Shown one piece after another: positions 47,643-59,896 of a DNA stretch of 64,000 bases (the stretch's first letter is position 1; each line of letters starts with the position of its first letter). The notes below the pieces were generated by a model. It saw nothing but the letters and a program-made list of their open reading frames with translations. It did no database searches and was not told where the DNA came from. Made by a program: the position numbers and the translations under genes. This DNA comes from Brevundimonas variabilis (GTDB lineage: Bacteria > Pseudomonadota > Alphaproteobacteria > Caulobacterales > Caulobacteraceae), in assembly GCF_014199945.1 (NCBI RefSeq), contig NZ_JACHOR010000003.1, positions 310,001 through 374,000 of the forward strand, given 5' to 3'.

Positions 47643-48971
47643 TCAGCCCTTCTTTTCGGCTTGGGCAGGCACGGCGCCCGACATCGCATCCGGACCGCGC
47701 AGGACGGGTTCGGAAATCGACAGCGGGATCCGCAGCGGGGTCTCCTTCAGTCCGACGAACGGCAGAAGCACGAAGAAGAAGGCGAAGTAATACAGCGTCG
47801 CGAACCGCGTCAGCCAAAGGAAGGAGTTCAGGTCCCCGTCGATCAGATTGAAGGTCGAGAAGTTTCCGATGACCGGCGCGTCCGGCAACTGGCCACCGCA
47901 CCAGCCCAGGATCAGGCCATTGATGACGAAGGCGATGTAGAAGATGCGCATGGTCGGACGGTAGCGCATGGAGCGCACCTTCGATGTGTCCAGCCAGGGC
48001 AGGACGAACAGGACGCCGATCGCGCCGAACATGGCCAGCACGCCGCCGAACTTGTCAGGCACAGCCCGCAGGATGGCGTAGAACGGCAGCATGTACCATT
48101 CGGGCACGATGTGAGCCGGCGTTTGCAGCGGGTTTGCGGGAATGTAGTTGTCGGCGTGACCCAGGGCGTTGGGCATGAAGAACACGAACACGGCAAACAT
48201 GGTCATGAACAGCAGCAGGGCGAAGCCGTCCTTGACCGTGTAGTACGGGTGGAACGGGATCATGTCCTTCTTCTCCCGATCCTTGGGGATCAGGATACCG
48301 ACGGGGTTGTTCTGGCCGGAAGTGTGAAGCGCCCAGAGGTGCAGCACGACCACGCCGAAGATCACGAATGGCAGCAGATAGTGCAGCGAGAAGAAGCGGT
48401 TCAGCGTCGCATTGTCGATCGCCGGGCCGCCACGCAGCCAGATCAGGATCGGCTCGCCGATGAGCGGGATCGCCCCGACCAGATTGGTGATCACCTCGGC
48501 ACCCCAGTAGGACATCTGGCCCCAAGGCAGGACGTAGCCGAGGAAGGCGGTCGCGATCATCAGGAAGAAGATCACGCAGCCCAGGATCCAGATCATCTCG
48601 CGGGGGGCCTTGTAGGACCCGTAATAGAGGCCGCGGAGCATGTGGACATAGACGGCGATGAAGAACATCGACGCCCCGTTGGCGTGGACGTAGCGCAGAA
48701 GCCAGCCGCCGTTGACGTCACGCATGATGCGCTCGACCGAGGCAAACGCGCCGGCCGTCGTCGGCACATAGTTCATGGCCAGAAAGATGCCGGTGATGAT
48801 CTGGATCATCAGGCAGACCGTCAGGATGGCCCCGAACGTGTACCAGTAGTTCAGGTTCTTGGGGGTCGGCAGCGACATATAGTCGGCGCCGAACCGAACG
48901 ATCGGCAGCCGCGTGTCGAGCCATTTCTCAACGCCCGTCTTGGGCACATAGGTGGATTCGTGTCCGCTCAT
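47643..48971 (-). CDS. Cytochrome b of the bc1 complex
   Basis: 442-residue membrane core of ubiquinol-cytochrome c reductase, carrying two haems and the Qo and Qi sites. Helix B histidines are in [20 protein letters not shown]; helix D histidines in [21 protein letters not shown]; Qo motif is [16 protein letters not shown], with PEW conserved. N-terminal [20 protein letters not shown] and helix pattern are standard. Start ATG 48971. Lies between the Rieske and c1 genes, five bases from the Rieske stop. Confidence 0.96.
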   Translation of the reverse strand: MSGHESTYVPKTGVEKWLDTRLPIVRFGADYMSLPTPKNLNYWYTFGAILTVCLMIQIITGIFLAMNYVPTTAGAFASVERIMRDVNGGWLLRYVHANGASMFFIAVYVHMLRGLYYGSYKAPREMIWILGCVIFFLMIATAFLGYVLPWGQMSYWGAEVITNLVGAIPLIGEPILIWLRGGPAIDNATLNRFFSLHYLLPFVIFGVVVLHLWALHTSGQNNPVGILIPKDREKKDMIPFHPYYTVKDGFALLLFMTMFAVFVFFMPNALGHADNYIPANPLQTPAHIVPEWYMLPFYAILRAVPDKFGGVLAMFGAIGVLFVLPWLDTSKVRSMRYRPTMRIFYIAFVINGLILGWCGGQLPDAPVIGNFSTFNLIDGDLNSFLWLTRFATLYYFAFFFVLLPFVGLKETPLRIPLSISEPVLRGPDAMSGAVPAQAEKKG

Positions 48972-48976
48972 GATCC

Positions 48977-49543
48977 TCAGCCGATCCTGACGCTGGTGTC
49001 AGTGGTAAACTCGTAGGGGGGCACCACGAGATTCAGGGGTGCAGGGCCTTTGCGAATGCGGCCGGACGCATCGTAATGCGACCCGTGGCAAGGGCAGAAC
49101 CAGCCACCGAAGTCGCCGGTCCCGAAGGTCGGAATGCAGCCCAGATGGGTGCAGGATCCAACGACCACGAGGAAGGGCTCATGGCCCACCTTGGTGCGTT
49201 CCTGGTCCGTCTGCGGTTCCTTGAGATCCGAGGCATTGTTGTCGGCGATCACGCGCTGGATCTCGGCCGCGGTGCGATGGCGTACGAACACGGGCTTGCC
49301 CTGCCAGGTGATGACGACCTGCTGGCCCTCCATGACCTTGGACACGTCGAAGTCGATGGTCGCCAGGGCAAGCGTGTCTGCCGCCGGGTTCATCGAGTTG
49401 ATCAGCGGCCAGGCCACCATGACACCGGCACCGACCGCCGCGGCACTTGCAGCGATATGAATGAAGTCGCGGCGTGTTGCCTCGCCTTCCGGCCCCCCGG
49501 GTGCTCCGTGGTGGGCTTCGTTCGTCACGACCGATTCGGCCAA
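48977..49543 (-). CDS. Rieske iron-sulfur subunit of the bc1 complex
   Basis: 188 residues. A twin-arginine signal/anchor ([20 protein letters not shown], Arg24-Arg25) leads to one membrane helix. The 2Fe-2S site is formed by CTHLGC and CPCHGSHYD, whose histidines bind the second iron. [15 protein letters not shown] ends the domain. First gene of the fbcF-fbcB-fbcC order; a 193-base gap to the divergent trmL should hold the promoter of both. Confidence 0.95.
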   Translation of the reverse strand: MAESVVTNEAHHGAPGGPEGEATRRDFIHIAASAAAVGAGVMVAWPLINSMNPAADTLALATIDFDVSKVMEGQQVVITWQGKPVFVRHRTAAEIQRVIADNNASDLKEPQTDQERTKVGHEPFLVVVGSCTHLGCIPTFGTGDFGGWFCPCHGSHYDASGRIRKGPAPLNLVVPPYEFTTDTSVRIG

Positions 49544-49736
49544 GGTCTCACCTCTGAAAAACGCGAAACGGGACGCATGAAGGCGTCCGCGCGTGCGGGT
49601 TATCTAGCGCAAGGCAGATGAAATTGCCCGGCCTCATTTTGCGGCCCATCGCCGCAAGAATGTCCGTGTTCGCTTGAGAAACACTCGCAATTCAGGCCGC
49701 GACAGGCCCTCGGTCTGCGCGTATGAGGGCCATAGA

Positions 49737-50189
49737 ATGCGTCTCGCCCTTTTTCAACCGGACATCCCGCAGAATGTGGGAGCCTGCATCAGGCTGTCGG
49801 CCTGTTTCGGCGTTGAGCTTCACGTGATCGAGCCGACGGGTTTCGCCTTCGACGACCGGGCAATGAAGCGGGCTGCGCTGGACTACGGGCCGCTCGGCCA
49901 CATGATCCCGCACGCTGACTGGACCCGTTTCCAGCAGGACCGGGGTCCGGGCCGACTGGTCCTCTTCACCACCAAGGCCTCGACTTCAATCAGGAATTTC
50001 TCGTTCGAGGCTGATGACACCCTGCTATTCGGCAAGGAGACCTCAGGTGCGCCGGACTATGTGCATGCCGCCGCACACGCGCGCGTCTACATCCCGATCC
50101 AGCCGGAGGCGCGATCACTGAACCTTTCCGTCAGCGCAGGGATCGGCCTGTTCGAAGCATTGCGACAAACGCGGACTCAGGTCGGCTGA
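49737..50189 (+). CDS. trmL: tRNA (cytidine(34)-2'-O)-methyltransferase
   Basis: SPOUT-class methyltransferase acting on the wobble base of leucine tRNAs. MRLALFQPDIPQNVGACIRL (SPOUT motif 1, PxNxGxxxR), LVLFTTKASTSIRNFSFEAD, LLFGKETSGAPDYVHAAA (motif 2, GxExxG) and RSLNLSVSAGIGLFEALRQ (motif 3, NLS) are all present. 150 residues from ATG 49737; the longer frame from 49674 is rejected because MRLALF is the family start. Its 3' end overlaps the convergent tspO gene by 13 bases. Confidence 0.94.
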   Translation: MRLALFQPDIPQNVGACIRLSACFGVELHVIEPTGFAFDDRAMKRAALDYGPLGHMIPHADWTRFQQDRGPGRLVLFTTKASTSIRNFSFEADDTLLFGKETSGAPDYVHAAAHARVYIPIQPEARSLNLSVSAGIGLFEALRQTRTQVG

Positions 50190-50656
50190 GGGCCGCGATT
50201 CAGCTGCAGCATCCTGAGATTCAGGACCGAGGCAATGGTGACCCAGGTCAGGTACGGAATGAGCAGCAGGGTCGACAACGGCCTGAGCTCCCAGAAAACC
50301 GCCATGATGGCGACCAGTGAAACCCAGAGCAGCACCACATTCACGAGCGCCAGGTCCATGCGACGACGCCCGAAGAACAGCCAGGACCAGCCGGCGTTCA
50401 GGACCAGCGAGCCGACGTAAAGCCCGAAGGCCAGGGGTGACGCCGTGCCGACGGCCTCCCAGACGAGCCAGCCTGCCGTGGCGTTGATGGCGAAAAGCAC
50501 GCCCCAGACGATCGGAAAGGCCAGGTTGGGCGGCGTCCACGAGGGTTTCCGCAGTGCGGCGTACCATTCTCCGGGCTTGAATACGCTTCCGCTCGACGCG
50601 GAGGCCACATTCAGCCCGGCGAATACAGCGAGTGCGATCCAGTCGGCCTGATCCAT
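50177..50656 (-). CDS. tspO: TspO/MBR family tryptophan-rich sensory protein
   Basis: Five-helix membrane protein of 159 residues that binds porphyrins and sterol-like ligands. In Rhodobacter TspO affects tetrapyrrole-linked and photosynthesis gene control. Motifs: KPGEWYAALRKPSWTPPNLA, FPIVWGVLFAINATAGWLVW, ALGLYVGSLVLNAGWSWLFF-like helix 3 (N-W-S-W-L-F-F with FGRRRMDLALV) and IPYLTWVTIASVLNLRMLQL. Its ligand pocket tryptophans are conserved. A BLUF photoreceptor lies divergent nearby, and hemF is 5 kb away. Confidence 0.92.
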   Translation of the reverse strand: MDQADWIALAVFAGLNVASASSGSVFKPGEWYAALRKPSWTPPNLAFPIVWGVLFAINATAGWLVWEAVGTASPLAFGLYVGSLVLNAGWSWLFFGRRRMDLALVNVVLLWVSLVAIMAVFWELRPLSTLLLIPYLTWVTIASVLNLRMLQLNRGPQPT

Positions 50657-50703
50657 CTGCCTCGCTTACAGGGAAGAGGCGACGTCGCCCACCCCGCGCG
50701 GAC

Positions 50704-50829
50704 TCAAACCAGCGACTTGATGTACAGGGCCAGCGCAACAACGATGCCGAAGCCGACCGGATAGACCAGACAGCCAAGGGTGCGGACAAGGCGAGACGGC
50801 GCGGGAGCCGGTGAAGGTTTTTCTGTCAT
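50704..50829 (-). CDS. Small single-helix membrane protein
   Basis: 41 residues from ATG 50829 (MTEKPSPAPAPSRLVRTLGC) with one hydrophobic helix (LVYPVGFGIVVALALYIKSL). It precedes tspO by 48 bases on the same strand and may be its co-transcribed partner. A Pro/Ala-rich head followed by a helix and K is a common layout of small Caulobacterales proteins, but no family is recognised and the gene could be spurious. Confidence 0.45.
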   Translation of the reverse strand: MTEKPSPAPAPSRLVRTLGCLVYPVGFGIVVALALYIKSLV

Positions 50830-51014
50830 CCTCCCCGATCGGCGATTTGCGGGACAGGAAGCAGTGTTCAAACTGTCACGCGGCGTCCCGTCGCACGAGG
50901 ACGTTCCCAAATACCTTCCCGGGGCAAAGTCGCAGTGCGTTTCGATGCGTTTCGGGCTAGGGTGTGTTGCCTCACGACCGTCACGGCCGTGACGCGCTCC
51001 GGGCCGGAGTCATC

Positions 51015-51413
51015 ATGGTCCTGCACCGTGTCGTCTATGCGTCCCAGCCCTTCGGCTTCGATCAGGCAATGCTCAACGGCATCCTGGCAGACGCCCGTCG
51101 CTGCAATGCCCGGGACGACATCACAGGGGCGCTGATCTGCCGGGCAGATCTTTATCTGCAGTGGCTTGAAGGGCCCGAGCCGGCGGTTCGCGGGGCCTAT
51201 GCCCGCATCGCGCGCGATCACCGCCACCTGGGCGTCCGGTGCCTGCTGGAAGGGTCAGTCGATGAGCGGCTGTTCCCGAATTGGGCGATGCGCGACGATC
51301 CGGCCCGGTCATGGATCTGGAGCCCCGACGAGATCGCAGCCGGAACCATGGAGTTGGCCAGCGAGGCCGACATTATCGCCGTGTTCGCCCGGATCGCGGC
51401 CGAACCCGTCTGA
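51015..51413 (+). CDS. BLUF-domain blue-light photoreceptor (single domain)
   Basis: 132-residue flavin photosensor. Conserved photoactive residues are all present at BLUF spacing: Tyr8 (LHRVVYAS), Asn31 (RRCNARDDITGAL), Gln49 (YLQWLEGP), Trp90 and Met92 (FPNWAM). These match Tyr21, Asn45, Gln63, Trp104 and Met106 of AppA. ARIARDHRH is the usual C-terminal helix. No enzymatic or DNA-binding output domain, so it must act by binding a partner. Start ATG 51015 chosen because it begins the BLUF strand; the frame can be extended to 50964. Divergent from tspO and its small neighbour. Confidence 0.9.
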   Translation: MVLHRVVYASQPFGFDQAMLNGILADARRCNARDDITGALICRADLYLQWLEGPEPAVRGAYARIARDHRHLGVRCLLEGSVDERLFPNWAMRDDPARSWIWSPDEIAAGTMELASEADIIAVFARIAAEPV

Positions 51414-51428
51414 TCTATCCTGCCAAAT

Positions 51429-52679
51429 CTATTCGGGGGCTGCATCCGGGAGGCGAGCAAGACTGGGGCGGACTGACGCCTGCGTCGCCGCATGGGCCTC
51501 GACGGCCCGCATGACCCGGAGGATGTTCTCGCCTGCCAGCTTGCGGATGTCGGCCTCGGTCCAGCCGCGGCGCATCAGCTCGGCCAGCAGCGCCGGATAG
51601 TCGTCAACGCCGTCCAGCCCGACCGGCAGGGCATCAACCCCGTCGAAATCCCCGCCGATACCGACGTGGTCGATTCCGGCCACCGCCTTCACATGGTCGA
51701 GGTGGTCCGCCACGTCGCCGATCGAGGCCGTCGGGATGGGATTGGCGGTCGTCCAGGCCGCAAGACCCGCAGTCACGGCCGCCGGATCGCCGGGGTTGAG
51801 CGCCTTCAGTCGCGCGTCCTCTGCAGCCCTTCCGGCGTTCCAGGCCCGGACCGTCTCGGACACGAAACCGGGCACGAACGTCACCATCACCAGACCGCCA
51901 TTCGCGCGCGTTTCACGAAGAACACGATCGGGGACATTTCGGGGGTGGGCGGTGATCGCGCGGGCCGAGGAATGCGAGAAGATGACCGGGGCCTGCGAGA
52001 CCCGGATCGCGTCCAGCATCGTCTCCTCCGACACATGGGACAGGTCGACCAGCATGCCCAGCCGGTTCATCTCGCGCACAACCTCCTCGCCAAACGGCGA
52101 CAGGCCGCCCCATTTCGGCGCATCGGTCGCGCTGTCGGCCCAGGTGGTGGTGCGGGAATGGGTCAGGGTGATGTAGCGGGTCCCTGCGTCGAAGAACTCG
52201 CGCAGAAGCCCAAGCGAATCATCGATCGAATAGCCGCCCTCCATGCCGATCAGCGAGGCGATCTTTCCGGCCCTGTGGATGCGGACGATGTCATCGGCCG
52301 TGGTGGCCAGCTCGAACACATCGGGATGAGCCGCGACGATCCGCTTGACCGTATCGATCTGTTCGAAGGTCGCCTTGGCCGCTTCGACCGGCGTCAGGGT
52401 GGCGGGGACATAGACGGACCAGAACTGCCCGCCCACGCCCCCGGCCCTGAGACGCGGAATGTCGGTGTGAAGCTCGGTCGATGCCTCGAGATCGGTGCTC
52501 AGATCGACGGCATGCGGATCATTGCCGTGGTTCTGGCGCAGGGCCCACGGCAGGTCGTTGTGTCCGTCAATCAGCGGCGTCCGGTCCAGGATACGGCGGG
52601 CGCGGGCCGCGTCGTCCTGGGCAGCGGCCGGAAGGGCCAGGGCGGTGAGCGAGACGGCAATCAGACAGGCGCGGAGCAT
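51429..52679 (-). CDS. Membrane dipeptidase (M19 family), secreted
   Basis: Zinc dipeptidase of the renal dipeptidase family, 416 residues. Signal peptide MLRACLIAVSLTALALPAAA-Q. Metal-site motifs DGHNDLPWAL (His-x-Asp), SLIGMEGGYSIDDSLG (Glu), LVDLSHVSEETM, VIFSHSSARAITAHPRNVPD and GIGGDFDGVDALP are present. Start ATG 52679 precedes the signal peptide. It is 46 bases downstream of an M20 peptidase gene on the same strand, so they form a small peptide-degrading operon. Convergent with the BLUF gene. Confidence 0.93.
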   Translation of the reverse strand: MLRACLIAVSLTALALPAAAQDDAARARRILDRTPLIDGHNDLPWALRQNHGNDPHAVDLSTDLEASTELHTDIPRLRAGGVGGQFWSVYVPATLTPVEAAKATFEQIDTVKRIVAAHPDVFELATTADDIVRIHRAGKIASLIGMEGGYSIDDSLGLLREFFDAGTRYITLTHSRTTTWADSATDAPKWGGLSPFGEEVVREMNRLGMLVDLSHVSEETMLDAIRVSQAPVIFSHSSARAITAHPRNVPDRVLRETRANGGLVMVTFVPGFVSETVRAWNAGRAAEDARLKALNPGDPAAVTAGLAAWTTANPIPTASIGDVADHLDHVKAVAGIDHVGIGGDFDGVDALPVGLDGVDDYPALLAELMRRGWTEADIRKLAGENILRVMRAVEAHAATQASVRPSLARLPDAAPE

Positions 52680-52725
52680 GGGGACCTCGGAGGCACAGGG
52701 GCTGGACGATGGTAGCGGAGGACGA

Positions 52726-54015
52726 TCAGGGTTCACCGGCGCTGAGGCGAGTGATCAGGACGGCCGCCCGCTGGGACTGTCGGATCAGGCTGTCCAGGTC
52801 GATCCACTCCCCTTCCGCATGGGCTCCGCCGCCCGCGACGCCAAGACCGCCGAGGGTTGCAACGTCGGCAGCGACGAAACCGCTGTCGGCCGCACCGCGC
52901 CGGGCGGGGTCATAGGGCGACATTTCCGGCAGGCCGAGATCGCGGTTGACCGCATTGAGCCGGGCCAGCAGCGCCAGATTGCCGTCACTCGGTGCCATGG
53001 GCGGATAGCCGCCCTCCCCGAATGAAAGCTCGGCATCGGTCCGGGGCAGGTGCTGGTCGACGATGCCTTGCATCCGCTGACGGACGCGGGCGTCCTGTTC
53101 CGGGGTCAGGGTGCGGAGGTCTCCGCGTGCAATGGCGGTCGAGGCGACGATGTTGGTCTTGCCGGACGCGGTGACGGCGAAGCCTTCCGCATCGATCGCC
53201 GCCGGGGTGCCTCCGGCAATGACCCCGACATTGTAGGTCAGGTTCGGCTCCGGCAGGTCTCGCCGGAAGCCATCAAGGATGCGGGCCATCTCGTAGATTG
53301 CGCCATAGCCGAGGGTATCGTTGAACACCCCGCTGGAGTGGCCGGTGCGGCCGGAGGTCTGCAGCGTCCAGTTGGCGCTGCTGCGGCGAGCGATGGTGCC
53401 GAAATCGACCCCGTCCTCGCTGGCGAGGTTCTCGAACTCGAGAGCATAGTCCGCCGCACGGCCCGCCGCGATCAGGTCCCGCCGGGCGATGCTCAGGGGC
53501 GTCCCGATCCGCTCCTCGTCTCCGGTCAGGACAATGGTCACATTGGCATCATCCAGCGTGCCAGCAGCCTGCATGGCCCGCATGGCAGCGACGATGACCA
53601 CCACCCCGCCCTTGTCATCTCCAATGCCCGGGCCGGTCGCGCGCGAGCCGTCCCGAACAAAGGTCTGGAACGGACTTTCCGGCTCGAACACCGTATCCAG
53701 ATGGCCAATCAGCAAGACATTTTTGCCGTTGCCCGGGTGGGTGGCGATGAGGTGCCCTGCCCGGCCCGTTTCGGCCATGTCGACCCACTTCACGTCAAAG
53801 CCGAGCGGTTCCAGCTCGGCGCGGACCATCTCCCCGACCGCGCGGACACCGGCCAAGTTCAGGGTGCCGGAGTTGACGTTCACCATCCGCTCCAGCAGGC
53901 CGACGTGCCTGTCGTGCTCGGCGACCACTGTCGAGAGCATCGTTCGTTCCGCATCCTGTGCGAGGGCCGGCAGGGCTAGGGCCATCAAGGACAGGGCCAG
54001 CAGGCAACGACGCAT
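52726..54015 (-). CDS. M20 family metallopeptidase, secreted (carboxypeptidase G2-like)
   Basis: 429 residues; signal peptide MRRCLLALSLMALALPALA-Q. Zinc motifs LLIGHLDTVFEPESPFQ (His, Asp), GPGIGDDKGGVVVIVAAM (bridging Asp), LTGDEERIGTP (Glu pair) and late GGGAHAEGEW (His) are present. Dimerisation lid ARRSSANWTLQTSGRTGHSS follows the usual CPG2-like path. Likely releases C-terminal amino acids from peptides in the periplasm; acting with the M19 gene next to it is an inference. Divergent from the DUF808 gene. Confidence 0.92.
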   Translation of the reverse strand: MRRCLLALSLMALALPALAQDAERTMLSTVVAEHDRHVGLLERMVNVNSGTLNLAGVRAVGEMVRAELEPLGFDVKWVDMAETGRAGHLIATHPGNGKNVLLIGHLDTVFEPESPFQTFVRDGSRATGPGIGDDKGGVVVIVAAMRAMQAAGTLDDANVTIVLTGDEERIGTPLSIARRDLIAAGRAADYALEFENLASEDGVDFGTIARRSSANWTLQTSGRTGHSSGVFNDTLGYGAIYEMARILDGFRRDLPEPNLTYNVGVIAGGTPAAIDAEGFAVTASGKTNIVASTAIARGDLRTLTPEQDARVRQRMQGIVDQHLPRTDAELSFGEGGYPPMAPSDGNLALLARLNAVNRDLGLPEMSPYDPARRGAADSGFVAADVATLGGLGVAGGGAHAEGEWIDLDSLIRQSQRAAVLITRLSAGEP

Positions 54016-54147
54016 CAGGACAACCCCGGTTCAATAACGGTGCAGACCGTGGCTGAGGCATCGTCGCGAGTAAAGCCGGTGTGGATTGGCGACGGCCGCT
54101 GCGCGTGCCACCCTGTGGGTTACTGACCCTCCAACTGGTGAATCATC

Positions 54148-55110
54148 ATGCCCTCGGGACTAGCGGCACTGCTCGACGATGTCGCATCGATTGCCAAGCT
54201 GGCGGCAACGTCGCTCGACGACGCCAGTGCGGCGGCCGGCAAGGCCGGGGCGAAGGCCGCAGGCGTTGTCGTCGACGATGCGGCCGTCACGCCCCGCTAT
54301 GTGGTCGGTCTGTCCCCTGCCCGCGAACTGCCGATCATCGGCAAGATCGCCATCGGGTCGCTCAAGAACAAGCTTCTGATCCTCCTGCCCGCAGCCCTGC
54401 TGCTCAGTGCCTTTGCCCCATGGGCGATCACGCCCCTGTTGATGCTCGGCGGGGCCTATCTGGCTTTCGAGGGGGCCGAAAAGCTGATCGAGGCCTTCGG
54501 AGGCGGTCACCACGATGCAAAAGAGGAAGCGTTCGACGATCTCGTGGCGCTCGAAAACGCGAAGGTCTCGGGCGCGATCCGGACCGACCTGATCCTGTCG
54601 GCTGAGATCATGGCGATCGCCCTGAATGACGTGGCGGACCGTCCGATCCTGGTTCAGGGCATGGTCCTGGCCATCGTCGGGCTGGCCATCACGGTCGGCG
54701 TCTATGGTGTCGTGGGCCTGATCGTGAAGATGGATGACATCGGCCTGCACATGGCCAAGGGTTCTTCTGCACCCTTGCGCGGCGTCGGGCGCGGGCTGGT
54801 CAAGGGCATGCCCGTCGTGATGTCGGCCATCGCGACCATCGGCACCGCGGCCATGCTGTGGGTCGGTGGCGGCATTCTGGTGCATGGTGCGCACACCTTC
54901 GGCTTCGTCTGGCCCGAGGAGATCATTCACGACGCCGCCGTGGCCGTGGCATCCGCCCTGCCATTCGGCGGCCCGGTGGCGGAATGGCTGGTGACAGCCC
55001 TGGGCGCGGGCATTGTGGGCGTCATCGTCGGCGGCGTGCTGGCCGTCATCGTGCATCAGATCGGGACCATGCGTCGCAAGCCCGAGGCTGCAGACCCTTC
55101 GGCTCACTGA
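54148..55110 (+). CDS. DUF808 family membrane protein (YedI-like)
   Basis: 320 residues. DUF808 pattern: MPSGLAALLDDVASIAKLAA, DDAAVTPRYVVGLSPARELP, IGSLKNKLLILLPAALLLSA, a cytoplasmic-like GGAYLAFEGAEKLIEAFGGG, and repeated membrane pairs (MAIALNDVADRPILVQGMVL, GLIVKMDDIGLHMAKGSSAP, GRGLVKGMPVVMSAIATIGT). Ends with a hydrophobic GIVGVIVGGVLAVIVHQIGT. Role unknown; a membrane protein with up to eight segments. Single gene, promoter in the 130-base gap from the M20 gene. Confidence 0.9.
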   Translation: MPSGLAALLDDVASIAKLAATSLDDASAAAGKAGAKAAGVVVDDAAVTPRYVVGLSPARELPIIGKIAIGSLKNKLLILLPAALLLSAFAPWAITPLLMLGGAYLAFEGAEKLIEAFGGGHHDAKEEAFDDLVALENAKVSGAIRTDLILSAEIMAIALNDVADRPILVQGMVLAIVGLAITVGVYGVVGLIVKMDDIGLHMAKGSSAPLRGVGRGLVKGMPVVMSAIATIGTAAMLWVGGGILVHGAHTFGFVWPEEIIHDAAVAVASALPFGGPVAEWLVTALGAGIVGVIVGGVLAVIVHQIGTMRRKPEAADPSAH

Positions 55111-55202
55111 CAGCCGGGTCCAGACGAACGGTGGTGGCCCGGTCCATGCGAAGACCGTCAGGCTATGATATTGTGTCGGCCTGACACCAGAGAGGTTCCG
55201 AC

Positions 55203-55586
55203 ATGGCTTCCCTCGCGCATGCCCGCCCTGTGACCTTCATCCTCACCCGCGACCGCCCCGCAGCAGAGGCCTTCTATTCGAACGTGCTGGGCTTGAGCCC
55301 GCCCCACGACGACGGGTTTGCTGCGGTCTATGACCTGGGGGGAGCGACGCTGCGGATCACGCATGTGCCCGATTTCAAGGCCGGCGCGCATCCCGTGCTT
55401 GGCTGGATGGTCGACGATATCGAGGCCACGGTGAGCGCACTGGTGGCAGCGGGTGCCGGGATGACGATCTATCCCGGGATGGGCCAGGACGACCGGGGCA
55501 TCTGGACCTCACCCGATGGATCGGCCCGGGTGGCCTTCTTTCCAGACCCCGATGGCAATGTCCTGAGCCTGACCCAGGCCGGATGA
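55203..55586 (+). CDS. VOC family protein (glyoxalase/dioxygenase-like)
   Basis: 127-residue vicinal-oxygen-chelate protein: two beta-alpha-beta-beta-beta modules, PVTFILTRDRPAAEAFYSNV and VAFFPDPDGNVLSLTQ, with GWMVDDIEATVSALVAAGAG between. Possible metal ligands: Glu in YSNVLGL-region is absent, and the N-terminal site is not obviously complete, so it may bind rather than catalyse. Substrate unknown. It precedes hemF by 48 bases on the same strand and could share its transcript. Confidence 0.85.
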   Translation: MASLAHARPVTFILTRDRPAAEAFYSNVLGLSPPHDDGFAAVYDLGGATLRITHVPDFKAGAHPVLGWMVDDIEATVSALVAAGAGMTIYPGMGQDDRGIWTSPDGSARVAFFPDPDGNVLSLTQAG

Positions 55587-55634
55587 TCGATCGGACCGGG
55601 TGACGCGGGTTTCGATCCGTGGTTCAACCCGGTC

Positions 55635-56522
55635 ATGAGCCTCGCCCCCCTTTCCGACACCGATCCCCTGGACCTCAAGAAGGTCGAAACCCGCGCCTGG
55701 TTCGAGACCCTGCGCGATCGTATTCATGCCGGTCTCGAGGCGCTGGAAGACGCGGCTCCGGCCGAACTGTTTCCGGGCGAGCCCGGTCGGTTCGTGCGCA
55801 CACCCTGGAGCCGCCATGACGGCGGCGGCGGCGTGATGGGGATGATGTCCGGCCGGCTTTTCGAAAAGGTCGGCGTCCATGTCTCGACCGTTCACGGCGA
55901 GTTTCCCCCAGACTATGCGAAGAATGTGCCCGGCGCCGAGGAAGACCCGCGCTTCTACGCTACCGGTATCAGCCTGATCTGCCACCCGGTCAGCCCGCGC
56001 GTGCCGGCCGTTCACATGAACACCCGCTTCATTGCCACGACCAAGAGCTGGTTTGGCGGCGGGGCGGATCTGACCCCGGTGCTGGACGTCGAGCGGACCC
56101 AGGAGGCCCCGGATACGCTCGCCTTCCACGCTGGCATGAAGGCCCCCTGCGATGCCCACGACCCGACCTGGTATGCGAAATACAAGCCGTGGTGCGACGA
56201 GTATTTCTTCCTGCCGCACCGGAACGAGATGCGGGGCATCGGCGGCATCTTCTACGACCACCACAACACCGGCGACTACGACAAGGATTTCGCCTTTACC
56301 CGGGACGTCGGCACCGCCTTCCTCGACACCTATTCCGCCATCGTCGCGCGCCGCATGACCGAGGCCTGGACCGAGGACGAGCGCGAGGAGCAGCTCATCC
56401 GTCGCGGCCGCTATGTGGAGTTCAACCTTCTGTACGACCGCGGCACGATGTTCGGGCTGAAGACCGGCGGCAACGTCGAATCGATCCTCAGCTCGATGCC
56501 GCCGATCGTGAAATGGCCCTAG
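55635..56522 (+). CDS. hemF: Oxygen-dependent coproporphyrinogen III oxidase
   Basis: Converts coproporphyrinogen III to protoporphyrinogen IX in haem biosynthesis, using oxygen. 295 residues, complete family blocks: [124 protein letters not shown] and the C-terminal [32 protein letters not shown]. Start ATG 55635. Convergent with the hybrid kinase (12 bases between stops). Confidence 0.95.
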   Translation: MSLAPLSDTDPLDLKKVETRAWFETLRDRIHAGLEALEDAAPAELFPGEPGRFVRTPWSRHDGGGGVMGMMSGRLFEKVGVHVSTVHGEFPPDYAKNVPGAEEDPRFYATGISLICHPVSPRVPAVHMNTRFIATTKSWFGGGADLTPVLDVERTQEAPDTLAFHAGMKAPCDAHDPTWYAKYKPWCDEYFFLPHRNEMRGIGGIFYDHHNTGDYDKDFAFTRDVGTAFLDTYSAIVARRMTEAWTEDEREEQLIRRGRYVEFNLLYDRGTMFGLKTGGNVESILSSMPPIVKWP

Positions 56523-56534
56523 GCTGACCGGCTG

Positions 56535-59057
<2,523 letters not shown>

Positions 59058-59114
59058 AGGACACGAAAGAGGTTGAGCAACCTTTAGCAAGCCACGGGAA
59101 AATCCGGATCAACC

Positions 59115-59846
59115 TCAAATGCCACTGCCCTGGTCCTCGACCGGCGGGGGGGTCAGGAGCAGGAAGGCCCGGATCCAGGCCGTCAGCACGGCCCGGTCAT
59201 TGGGACGGCGCAGGGTCGTCAGCGCTTCGTCGGCCAGATCGCTCGAAAACCGGTCTCCACGCCGGCTCTCGATCAGGGCCGCAGCATATTCGGGCTGGAA
59301 CTCCGGATGGCACTGGAAGGACATGGCGTCCTCTCCAAAAGCCAGACCGGCATGCGGCGTGAACGGGCTGGCCGCGATCACCCGGGCGTCTTTAGGGATC
59401 GCCAGCACCTGATCCTGATGCGAGACAGGGATGGCGATCGCGTTGGCGCGGGGGAACATCCACGGCTCATGTGCGACCACGTCATAGCGATGCAGGCCGA
59501 TGCCCCACCCGCGGTCCGATTTGGCAACCTCACCACCGAACGCCTGCGCCATGGCCTGATGGCCAAAACAGATGCCGACCAGCCGTGTCCGCCCCCGCGC
59601 CGTGCGCAACCAGTCCAGCAGGGGTGGGATCCAGGGAAGATCCTCGTAGACGCCCGCCGACGACCCCGTGACAATCGCCCCCTGAAAGGCCGAGGCATCC
59701 ACCGGCAGTTCACCCGCCTGCACATCGAACCGGCGGGTGGCGACGCCCTCCCCCAGCAGGGCCCGGAACCGGGCCGGATAGTCGTCGAAGGAATCCGTCA
59801 GGGCAGCCGGCGGCTTGCCGGTCTCCAGAATGGCGATGGGTTTCAT
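59115..59846 (-). CDS. Glutamine amidotransferase-like class I protein
   Basis: 243 residues of the type 1 GATase fold. Nucleophile elbow VGICFGHQAMAQAFGG gives the catalytic Cys; the His/Glu pair is in SFQCHPEFQPEYAAALIE. Resembles the YbdG/GMP-synthase-like stand-alone GATases, such as gamma-glutamyl-gamma-aminobutyrate hydrolase relatives. Start ATG 59846 (MKPIAILETGKPPAALTDSF). Lies upstream of and in the same direction as the hybrid kinase gene (57 bases), divergent from the ABM gene. Substrate unknown. Confidence 0.87.
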   Translation of the reverse strand: MKPIAILETGKPPAALTDSFDDYPARFRALLGEGVATRRFDVQAGELPVDASAFQGAIVTGSSAGVYEDLPWIPPLLDWLRTARGRTRLVGICFGHQAMAQAFGGEVAKSDRGWGIGLHRYDVVAHEPWMFPRANAIAIPVSHQDQVLAIPKDARVIAASPFTPHAGLAFGEDAMSFQCHPEFQPEYAAALIESRRGDRFSSDLADEALTTLRRPNDRAVLTAWIRAFLLLTPPPVEDQGSGI

Positions 59847-59896
59847 GCCCGATACTGGAAGGCGATCCGGCGTGACGCCGCAAGCCAGATTCGCTA

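Noticed and set aside
46777..47901. Longer cytochrome c1 starting inside cytochrome b
   Set aside because: The extension overlaps the cytochrome b C terminus in another frame and precedes a proper signal peptide at ATG 47637.
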